From positions 27,535,501-27,599,500 of the forward strand of contig CM072335.1 in assembly GCA_036874045.1 (NCBI GenBank): 64,000 bases of DNA. The letters run 5' to 3'. The notes below the pieces were generated by a model, which was given only the letters and a program-made list of their open reading frames with translations, made no database searches and was not told the DNA's origin. Position numbers and translations under genes: made by a program. The stretch is from Cymodocea nodosa (lineage: Eukaryota > Streptophyta > Magnoliopsida > Alismatales > Cymodoceaceae). This document shows, piece after piece, positions 15,001 to 27,000 of the stretch. Position 1 is the stretch's first letter; every line of letters begins with the position of its first letter.

Positions 15001-18000
15001 GTAACGTAAGCATTAATAGAACTCATGACATTGATAAGTTTTTGTTCAATATTATTAAACTGATTTATAATATTTTGTCTAATGGTATTCTTAGATACAT
15101 GTTTATATTATAGATAATATGTTTGTGAAATATGTTCATCAAAATATGAATTATCACTAAAGTTAATTAATAAATTATTATTTGCAATAGATCAAACATG
15201 AAATTCCCTAACTTTTTTAAGATCATAATTCCATGTAAAAATACTACCCCCCAGAAGTAAAATTTAATTAAATTTGCCATGGAGACATTTAAGTTTAAAG
15301 TGAGCTATAAGCACAAAATGAGAAGATTTTAAAAAGTTGGCTAAAGAAATGAGAAAAAGTGGTGAGGTATTTATAAGATTTTCATTTTCTCCAATTTTCT
15401 TTCCTCCATTAACAAGCAGTAGCTTCTCAATGGTTGGGCATCTTCCAACTGTTGAGAAAAGAGTTGTTTGATGCCCAAATCTTAAGAAAAATAGTCATAT
15501 TAGAGATTGAGCAATAGGCAAGTGGAAAATGGGTAGATGGCTTACGTTAAAGTTGCCAACAAACAAATCGGTAACATTCAAGCCACATAGATTCAATATA
15601 CCATTCACAAAAATGGTATACCAATTTTAATGCACGGTTCTTGTTTTTTTAAGTTCAACATACCAATATAACATTTGGCGTACCAAAATTATTATAGAAA
15701 AGCTCTATCTAGTTTTTGTTAAAAATTGTATATTGATCTTAGTACAAATTCTTAGATTTCTCAAATTCAACATACCAACTTTATAATTGATATATTGAAC
15801 TTGATTTTCAACATACCAGTTCTACAATTTAATTCCATCAAACAACAGCTCAACATAAGCTGTGTTTGATAAGACTCTTTTGGAGACCAACTCTTTTTGA
15901 AAATGAAACTGTAGTTGTGATTTAGAAGAATAGTTCTAATAGAAAAGAATAGAAATTCAAAAGTAACGTTTGATAGGAAGAACAGTATAAAAAAGTATGG
16001 TATGGTATGGTATATATATTAACATAGTTATATTATTATAATTTTATTTAATATAATTTTGAAATTATATTAAATAAAATTTTGAAATTTTATTTTAATA
16101 TAATCACTTTTATATAAAATTATATAGTTTGAATGTATTTTAGTGGACTTGTAATCTTAAAATCGCATAGAAGATGTGGGTTTGAATCTTCCCTCTAATA
16201 TATTTTGCACAGATATTTCAAAGGGTGAGTTGATAGCTTTGCATGAAAGAGCGAATGATCCTATACATCATGCCTTCAAACCACACTTAAAAGTACACCA
16301 TAATCTATGGTAATTGCCATAGGCGTACCATTTTGTTTACTATGCGATACACCTACACTTGATATTTGTGATCTGTGCCAACCTTGATGCAAAGTAAATG
16401 TCACGGCTGACGCAAATATCAAATGTAGTCATAGTCTGAAAAATCATGTTAGGTCAATTAATAATATAGTTTGATCATATTAGATTAAGCCAACATGGTT
16501 GAACTCAACCCATTTGATAAAAAGTTCAGAAAGATGAACAAAAATAAAATAAAATAATTTACACTAAACAGTGTTTTACATAGATAGAAGATAACTCTAG
16601 GTGATTACCTATTATCAAGTTTCACCGCAGTGATAGAAACTTCCCCTTCATATTGACCAGGAGGTTGCTCTGTAGGAACATCAACGGAAAGCCAAAATGA
16701 AGATGTCTCCCTGTGAGAAATAAAAATTAAATGGTAATAGCGTCTAAACCCTTCTTAGTACAGAACCTATCTTTTAATCCTTCATATGAATAGTACCCAG
16801 GAAGCAAGTAAATTTGGCTGACTGGTAGATCAAGAGGTACAAGAGCATCAGGCACACCTAAGATTGGTACCACTTGCCTTAAAGTAAGAGACTGCCCAAC
16901 CACCATCCTGCAACATCTCTTGTCAGTTTATCACAAAAATGCATTATGATGAAAGATGACCGGCATGGAAAAGGGAAAATGCATTCAAATGACCAAAAAA
17001 TAAGAAGAAAACCTATCACCCAAGGAGGAGCACAAATCAGAGCATTGAATCTTTACAACACCAGAACTACTGGGGCCACCCCAAGTAACCTTAGGGCGAA
17101 GAGCAATTTGAACACTTTCCCTTTCATTTCTTGCCGCCAAAAGAGATACCTATGTTGAATGAGTTTGTTGAGGTAAAAAATGAATAAACATACTGTCAGC
17201 TTATGTATCAAAATAACACCCATTCTAACTGTTGTAAAAAATTGTTCTGTCTGTTCCCACGTGAAACTCAAGCTATTGACCACAAATGTATGGGAGAGTT
17301 TTAGTTATCTAAAGATATGCCAGATCCAAAAAGCATAGAAGTCAAAACTGTTTTATTTACTCATCAGAAATACATAAAGATCTGTTGGTTTAATTGATCA
17401 TGAGAAACATGTACATGACACTAGGCTACCATTGTGTTTGTTACCAATGGAGTTGAAATCAATAATTGTAAATCATGTGAGGTCTAACAGAGAATAGGTA
17501 GGTGTGTGTGTGTGTTTGTTAAATATACATATTAGTATTATTATACCTCACATTTTGATATTGTCTTAGAATTATTTATGTAATTGAATTTTAGTTAAGA
17601 AATAATAAAGCTAAAACTATACATAATTATTATTAAATATGTATAAATATATATAATATATACTTAGAAAATAAAATAGAATATTTGAGTGGGCATTGAG
17701 GTGCCTCCTAGGCTCCACCTCAATGCCCAACACACGTTGACTTACCACCTGAATGCCTTAAAAAGTATGCTTATATTTGTAGTTGAGTGTTACAAAATTA
17801 AATATGGGGCAGACATTTATTTGGCTTCTTATTTTTCAAGTTTTATCTAAGTAATCCAATTGCATTTTATAATTTCACTGTTTTACTTTTGTAGGGTTAG
17901 CACTTCACTGATACTTGGGCATTTTGGAAACTTGTCGCCTTAAAAACTTGGGTTGGGGGTATTCAACTTGATGCATGCACATGAACTATTAATGTTGAGT

Positions 18001-21000
18001 TGTGACTATATACAAGATGTATTTCATAGTATGGCATACAATATTGATCTTGAAAACCATAACACACCCCACACATGAATATTGGGTAAAAAAAGCTAAG
18101 TAACAAGAACAACCAGGAAGTGTGTATGTTGCCATGATTCCCCACCAGTAGGTGAAAAGGATATAGCCATCTCGAGGTGCACCTCAACCTACAGGAAAGA
18201 CCAGCGAGACCCAGGAAGGCAACCTGATAACATCAAACTTCTAACTAATGACTTGCTCAAGTTGCACTAGACAAGACAACAACAGTCCCCCAGATTAGGA
18301 TGATTAAAGAAGAATATTAGTGTAATATCCAGAACTGAGATCCGTTACAAAGAATTCTTGGCATTCTAGGATTTTCCAAAGATGATCCTAGATCGAACTG
18401 AAGTAATGATCATAAATTTATAATTTGGAAGGATACATACACTGGCTGCAGGGCCTTGTATAATCTTTGAACCTAATGCAAAGTAAAGAATGAATGGATG
18501 TCATGAAATAGAAACATCTTTCTTGGTCACGTTGCCCCTATCAACTAAATAACTCTGAAGGTATAAGCCCAATAAAGTTATGTTACATAGCTAATCGAAT
18601 GAAGTCAGAAAGCAGGAATCCATATTTGAAATACACTCTAAGAATACTGTATGAAAGAAACCCTTAAAGAAGAACTCAATTAAGACAAAACTGTTGAGCT
18701 TGTTCACTTGATTCAAATTTCTATGCTTCTTTAGATAAGCATTCATCATTGTGACTGGAACAAACAAGTCCAAATACCACCAAGAATTTCCATTATGAAC
18801 ATGTCTATTTTTGGGTTGGTTTGAAATAATACTTTTCCTTTACAATTTAAAATGTAATTTTCTTTCACTTTTGCTCCTATATAATTTTAAAGGGGTGTTT
18901 GTGCACGATTCCCATCGGGAAAGGAAATGACAGGAATTACTGGAAATATTGGGAATTGAAAAAGTTGAGAAATGATAGGAGATGATAAGAAAGTTTACGT
19001 GTTTGTGTAGGTTAAGAAATAACAAGAAATGATAAGAAAGTTTGACATGTTTGTGCAAAATAGGAAATAAAATGATTGAAAATGACATGAAATTTTTTGG
19101 AGATTTTACATACTTCAAATAATTTTTAGTAATAATTTTTTGATGGAGTAAATAATAGTACAACTTTAAAGTAATATTTTAAATAATAGAATATATATTA
19201 ATTATACTAAGTAATATAGTATAATATAATATAATACATAATTATTTTATCCAGCTATAAATTTTTCATCACAAACATAATTCATTACATCATATTCAAC
19301 AAACAACATTTCAATTCCTTTCCCACATGGAATACATAATATGATCTCGTTTTCTATCAGCTATTCTTTTTCTTTGTTCTGCACTCATATTACTAGAACT
19401 TATACTTTCTTCAACAACATTATCAACAATTTCCTCAGACGTATCAACATTTATTTCGACTAATTCCTCTGTTAGATCTTGAAGTAAGTCTTCTCGATCT
19501 GCTCTTCTAATGAAATTGTGTACAAGAAAACATGCTAATACAATTTTAACTTGTGTTTGGAATGGATATGGCATATAACCTCGTAAAATAGCAAATCGAT
19601 GTTTGATCACTCCAAACGTACGTTCAATTACATTCCTTAATTGAGAGTGTCTGTAATTAAAATTCTCTATTGCATTATTTGGAGCACGATTCTGATTATA
19701 TTCTGATAAATGATATCGCACACCACGAAATAGAGAAATAAATTCAGGACGATTTGGAAAGTCTGCATCTACCAAATAAAACTTACCTGCACAATGTACT
19801 ATACTATTAAGTAATTTCAATAAACTAATATCTAAAATTATTAAATCTGTACACAATTATACTCATACCAGGTGGGACTTGAAGCCCATGAGGTCGAGAA
19901 ATAGCATCTTGTAAGATCCTTGCATCTGCAGCTGATTCTTCCCATCCTACAAGTATATATGTAATTTCCATATCAAAGTTACAAGCTGCTAAAACATTTT
20001 GTGTTAATGCTCCCTTCCTATTCTTATATCTTGCATTTTCTTCTCCATAAATTGTTGCATTTACATTTGTACCATCAATAGCACAAATGCAATCCTACAT
20101 TGAAAAATCAAATAGAATGTTAATAATACAATGTAAACTTTTTAAACTTTGAATAAAATGAAATTCACATCTTACTTTAAAATATGGGAAGACATTCACA
20201 TCATTCCGAATTCTACTATGTGTTGATGATGAAGGCTTCACTATAAGTAAATCTTGTATTCTACAGATAGTATTTACAATCTCATTGAAATATGTGCTAA
20301 TTGTCCGAGCAGAACGATGAAAACACTCAGTGGTAACTCCATATCTTTGGTTTTGTCCAACTGTGACAAGAAAAATCGCTAGTTTCTCCTCAATAGTAAT
20401 ACCTCGACTATCTTCTACTACCTTTTGTCTTCTAAGTAATTCACAAAACTCCCGAAAAATATGTTGCTCAATCGATATATTTTTCGACAATGATATGCTT
20501 GGTGAGGTAGTGATAAGTCTAACAATCTCATGATATATCGTTGTCCTTCTCTACTATAGATACGTTCTGTTACATTTGGAGTAACATCTGTAATATATTG
20601 TCCTGCTAATCCACATGTTTGCAAAATGGACAATAGCAACCTACGTCGTCTTCTTCGTCTCCTTTCATCTCGTGCTACATTGTTTGCCATATGTAAAATG
20701 ACCTGTACAAGTAGATGACATTTTAATAGTTAAATATTGTGTTTCAATGTAATAACCTACTAAACAGTTCAATACTCAAATATCAACATATAATGTAATA
20801 ACCTGCCAAATAATTCAATACTCAAATATCAAATATAATAATCTGTCAAACAATTCAATACTAAAATATCAACATATAATGTAATAACCTGTCAAACAAT
20901 TCAACACTAAAATATCAACATATAATGTAATAACCTGCCAAACAATTCAACACTCAAATATCAACATAACGTGTAATAATTTGTTAAACATTTCAATCAC

Positions 21001-24000
21001 GACACACTTTTCAACTATCGGTATTCACCAATAGAAACATTCATAAATGAAATAAGCATTTCGGAAATAAAACATGACTTTCAAATTTGGGGAAAACATA
21101 ATATAAAGACATGTTCACAACTTCTAAAGACAACTAATATAAAAACATAACACAACCAAGTGACTAGTCCTTCAAATTGTAGCACAACCATTCAATCCGA
21201 TCGTCATCAGTCTCTAGTGATAGGAAAATAGCTTTTTTCATCTCAATTTCTAACAGCTTAATCCCTGCGAGTTTTTCTCCCTTAGTAAGACCTTCTATTT
21301 TCATCAAGTAGGGGATGCATTCTTCTGTTTCTCTTCTTAATTCAGACTTATTATGAGATGGTTCATCTTGTTGCACAAACTTTTTCACAAACCCACTTAT
21401 TTCATTCATTGACTGTGCAATATATTGCGAAGATTCTGCATGAGGTCGAGCTCTTTTTCGTGCCTTTCTAAATGTCCGCTCCACATTACAAGGGCTAGGG
21501 CTTCCAGTGCCTTCTTCAAATTCAAGATTTGATGAAGGCAGTTGAGTACTAAAAACAGGAATGAGGTCTTCAGGTTCTGCAGTTCCCTTCTCTTGCGTTT
21601 TTTGTACATCTTAAGGAATTTGACTATTCACTCCAGTAGTCATATTGCCATCAAACACTATATATAAGTCATCATATATAGGACATGGCTTTCCTGCATA
21701 TGATTTACATTCTGGACGTTGCTGCAAATAAAACATTTAAAAAAGTCCACTATTAGTAATAAGCTTTAGTGAAAATGTATTCTACGTAAGAAAATAAAAT
21801 ACTTATGTACCTGAACAAATTCATCCCATATTTCCTTCAGTATATCAGTATGACCACGAATATAATCCCACCCCCATCCACTTTGCTTTGCAATCTTTGT
21901 ATAATTTTTATAGATGGTCCTCCAAGTTTTCATTTTACTTTCCACATTTTTCTTCTCAACATTGGCATTTGTTTGAGCATTATATTCAGCAATCACCTTT
22001 ACCTATGTCTCCGCTCTAAGCTTACCATCTTATTGTTTTGCATTTCCTTCTTTGATTTCTGCTGCTAATATACCTAAAAAAATTTCATCTTATTTTGTAC
22101 TCCAGTTCATGTATTTTCTTCTCTCGAAGGTCATATTTCCTGTACTATGTTAAATTTTAGTGATGATGTAAAGTTAATTGTGTAATAAAAGAAGATAATT
22201 ACATTACTTATGTAACAATTATAATGAAATTTCTCGGATGATTAGAACAAATTTTGTGGAGGATTAGATCAAATTTTGTGGAGAGATGTCCTCCTCAAAG
22301 ATAAATGAACATAAAGACTTTCAAATCGTTGTTATAAAATGCACAACTAGATAGAGAGATCATAATGAATAAATGGCTCAGTGGCACAATCAAAAAAATA
22401 AATCTCTTAACACTGAGTGAGTGAGAGAGCATGCATGGTACGAATGAAACACCACATTCAGATCTATTAAAACACTCTAATAGTAAATCTGATAAAACAC
22501 TAAATGCAGATCTAATAATAGTAAATCTACTAAATCTGAGCTAAGTATATACTGAGCTAAGTGTATAGTACTAAATTGAGCTAAGTGTATACTAAAGGCA
22601 TAAAGTACAAATGATGCAGTACTAATATCATACTTGGCATGTTTCCATTCGTCACTGTTAAATTGCATATGTAATGTGCGATAAAAATATCTGTTTAAAA
22701 ATTCACAATCTAAATGAGAACCTTCTTAATGGTAATTGGTTACATAGACTTCTTAAGAAAATTCATACACAAGAAAAATATAACAGGTCGTACCTAGAAG
22801 AATGTCAAGATATTCAATACCAAATAAACACTTTGCAAGGTCAATGGCAGAAGTCTGATCACCATGATTTGTAAGAGTTACAAAAACTGCATTACGACAC
22901 GTACTTAATGTGACACTATCCATGTGACACCATGATTAATCAGTGTATACTAAGCTAATACTAATCAGTGTATGATATTAAGTGTATAATAATCAGTGAA
23001 ATGGTGTGTATACTAATCAGATCTACTGATTGGTATATAGAGATTCACTAAGCTCAGTGTATACGTGCAGATCTACTAATTGGTATATAGCGTATAGGGG
23101 GAAATCACCGTCTGCGGTCGTCGGGTCGCGATGCGTCCAGCAGTCCCCTCGAGCGTTAGTGTCGCGACCTTGGCGTGAAGGTTGGAAACAGAGGTACAGG
23201 CCGTGAGCGGCGATGTCGCGGGTGTTCTCCTCGTCTGCGTCAAGGTCGAAGATGAGCGTCGCGAATGAGCGTCGGTGTCGCGAGTGTCGGCGTGAAGGTT
23301 GAAAACAGAGGCCAAAGTCCCGAGCGGCGATGTCGCGGGTGTTCTCCTCGATTTCGCCTGTCGCACGGAAGGAGCGTCGGTGTCGCGAGGGTTTATTTTC
23401 GGTGATTTCCCGACCTTACTAAGGGGGGGGTTGAGAAATCATGGGACAACGAGTTATTTATATACAAGAAATGTTGGGAATTACTTTCCTAATATTTCTA
23501 AAATGCACAAACACATAAATCTTGGGAAACTATTTCCCAAGATTACCTTTCCTGACATTTTCTAACCTTTCCAAGAAGCACAAACCCCCCCTAACTGAAT
23601 CTAACTTTAGTTCAGGATTTCAGTCCTACAAAAAATGTTGATTATGCTAGTGGCGGTACTTTATCAAGGATTCACACAAGCACTAGCATTGGCCCCATAT
23701 TTTGCATGGATAATTTTGACAAATCAACTTTCAAACAAATGGAAAAACCACTAAGAGTGGGTAAATACCATAATGCTAATAAATATAAACAAATAATGGA
23801 AGATAAAAATTTTTTAAATGATGATCATGAACAAACTTATGGAGAAACTGTTAAAAAAGGAAGAAACTCATGGAAAATGAACGACCTTCATATTGGCAAG
23901 TTTTATCATTCTATGAAATTTTGTATTTGAATAACTTATAACTATGGGATTGGAACATTTATATTAGTTGATTAGGAATCTACATAAAATTGAATATTTT

Positions 24001-27000
24001 CTTTAATTTGTTAAATGAAAGTAACTATTTTTATTTTAAAACTTACCGTATAGGATCTTCAAAGTTGGAAGATCTGGATTTGAACTCAACCAATTCCTAG
24101 ATGGCAGGATTTCCAAAAAAAATCATAGAGGGCACTAGGGAAAAAAATTAGAGACAGACATAATCACCATGTCCAAAGAAGAGACAAAAATAACAATGTG
24201 GTTTGAAAATACATGAAAACTGTTGTGCGAGAGAAAAGAAAGAAGAGATGAAAACCAAGCACACAAAGTCAAATTTACGTGGTTCCCCAACTTGAATACA
24301 TCCACGGATGGAGAGAGATCTAGTTTTCTATTTCAAATGGAATACAAAAGAATCAGCAGCATCATGGGTGCCCTAGATCCATGCTTAAATAGCATGGATA
24401 ATACAATTGGTCAAATGACCAAAATACCCTTACACTAATTCAAGTCATATATTCAACAATCTCCACCTTGACTTGAATTATAACTCCACCTTGAGCAAAG
24501 CTCTCCATCACAATGACCTAAGAAGGGTCAGCAGCATCCATATATGTTGAGCAAGTCAAGACAATCTTTGAACTTACTCTCAATCACCCCTTTCGTGAAC
24601 ATATCAATTGGATTGTCTTTGGTGTTGATCTTCAAAATCTTTATTCTGTCTACACTTCTAAGAAAGTGATATCTGACATCAATGTGTTTAATACGATCAT
24701 GAAATACATTGTCCTTTGCTAAACAAATGGCATTGAGACTATCGCAGAAAATATCAGCCCTGTCAACTTGTAATTCAAAGTCTCCAAGTAGCCCTTTTAG
24801 CCAGATTCCTTCCTTTGCAGCTTCAGTCATTGCCATGTATTCAGCCTCGATTGTGGAGAGCGAAACCGTAAGCTGAAGTGTAAATTTCCAACTAACAACT
24901 GAACCTGCTACTGTAAAAACATATCCTGTTAAGGATCTCCTCTGATCAACATCTCTAGCAAAGTCTAAATCTGAATATCCTGCCATACTGCAACTCTGTT
25001 TAACACCATATATCAATCCAACATCTGGAGTTCCTTTCAAGTATCTAAAAATTCTCTTTACAGCCTGCCAATGGGTCTTCCCTGGATTTAACATAAATCT
25101 ACTTACCACACTAAGAGGATAGGCCAAATCTGGGCGAGTACACACTATTGCATACATCAAGCTCCCAACAGCCTGAGAGTAAGGAACGTGCTGCATGTAT
25201 TTCATTTCTGTTTGTGTTTGAGGTGTCATGGCTGAAGATAATCGAAAATTCCTGTCATAAGGTGTTCCAATGGCTTTACTAGAAGCCATTCCAAATCTAT
25301 TCAAGATCTTCTGCACATAGCTGTGTTGATGAAGAAACAACTTTCCAACACTTCTATTACGATATATCTCCATCCCTAGGATCTTACCTGCAACTCTTAA
25401 GTCTTTCATTGCAAATTCAAACTTCAAGGTATTTTTCAAATCCTGTATAACATTGATATCTTTGGATGCAATTAAGATATCATCAACATACAAGAGCAAA
25501 TATACATGTGTATCATCATTTAAGTGTTTAATATACACACATGAGTTAAAAGAGTTGCGTAGAAAATCAACTTTGGTAATAAAAGAATCAAATCTTTTAT
25601 ACCATTGCCTTAGAGATTGCTTGAGTCCATACAATGACTTCTTAAGCTTGCAAACCAAATTTGATCTCCCTTTCTTTACAAAACCAATTGGTTGTTCTAT
25701 CCATATTTCTTCTTCCAAGTTACCATGTAGAAAGGCTGTCTTCACGTCAAGCTGTTCAAGTTCTAAGTTTTTTGTTGCAACAATAGCCAAAAGAACTCTG
25801 ATGGACATGTGTCTGACGACTGATGCAAATACTTCATTGTAATCAATGCCTTCCTATTGAGAATAGCCTTTTACCACCAATCTTGCCTTGAATTGTGTCA
25901 CAAGATTGCCTTGTGTTCCAACTTTTCTTTTAAACACCCACTTGCAATCTACAACATTCTTATCTTTTGGGCACTTCACTAAATCCCATGTTTGATTTTT
26001 AGAAGAGACTGAAGCTCCTCTTGCATAACTTCCATCCAATGAGCAGCATCTGAATCCTTCATAACAGCATCATATGTTAGAGGATCAATAGCTTCCTCCA
26101 CCTCACTTGCACCCTACAAGGCAAAAGCAATCATATTGCTAAAACCATACTTCTGCAGGCGTTGAGAAACCCTTCTACGTCTGTCTCTAGCAACACATCT
26201 CTCTTGTGATTCCTCCTCAGGTTGATCTGCATTTTCATCTGAGTTCAAATGTTGGTCTTTATCTGAAGCTGTTTGTTCTGGGACATTCTGTTGTGACAAG
26301 TCAAACTCCACCTACTCAGGAGTGCTGGATTCTTCTGACACTATTGGCAACTCTTCATTTTGTATCAAAGTGGTCTCATCAAAAGTAACATCATGACTGT
26401 GAATTACTTTTCTTGTCTCGCTGTCAAAGATTCTGTATCATTTGACTCCCATACCATATCCAACAAAAATACCATTTCTAGTACGTGGTTCTAACTTGCC
26501 ATTATCAACATAATAATATGTTGTACAACCAAAAATCTTTAATTTAGAGTAATTTGCAGCCCTATTCATCCACACTTCATAAGGTATCTTGTCACCTATA
26601 CTACTGGAGGGAGATCTGTTGACAAGATAAGATGTTATGTTCACAGCCTCAGCCCAAAATTTCTTCTCCAATCCGGCATGAGAAAGCATGCACCTTGCTT
26701 CCTCCAACAACGTGCGGTTCAAACGTTCTACTATTCCATTTTGTTGTGGAGTGCCTCTAACTGTATAGTGTCTTGTGATACCCACTTCTTTACAAAAGTT
26801 GTCAAACTCATGGGAGCAAAATTCCAAACCATTGTCAATTCTCAAATATTTCACCTTCCTAGCAACTTGATTTTCAACTTGAGTCTTTCACTACTTAAAG
26901 CTCTTGAAAGTCTCGCTTTATGTTTCAAAATGAAAACCCATGTCATACGTAAATAGTCATTCACTATAGAAAGGAAATATCTGAAACCTACAAGGGAGGG

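Larger units (their letters stand above)
18891..23591 (-). mobile_element. PIF/Harbinger DNA transposon, structurally complete (4.7 kb)
   Basis: The element starts AGGGGTGTTTGTGC and ends GCACAAACCCCCCC, a terminal inverted repeat with mismatches. It is flanked by TAA on both sides (18888-18890 and 23592-23594), the TWA target duplication typical of PIF/Harbinger. Subterminal regions repeat tttgtgc / gcacaaa near 18895, 19005, 19050, 23500 and 23576. Inside are the two genes usual for this superfamily, a DDE transposase and a Myb/SANT-like protein, both on the minus strand and both damaged. It sits in intron 1 of the DUF4091 gene. Confidence 0.88.

Noticed and set aside
16140..16200. tRNA-like text (acttgtaatctt ... 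gtgggtttgaatcttccc)
   Set aside because: It resembles an anticodon arm and T arm but lacks a convincing acceptor stem and D arm; at most a decayed tRNA-derived scrap.
20746..21000. CRISPR-like regular repeat spacing
   Set aside because: The units are contiguous tandem copies without unique spacers, within a plant transposon.
23076..23565. ORFs through the GC-rich block at 23.1-23.5 kb
   Set aside because: They span the duplicated CpG-rich block and the element terminus on both strands; no protein features.
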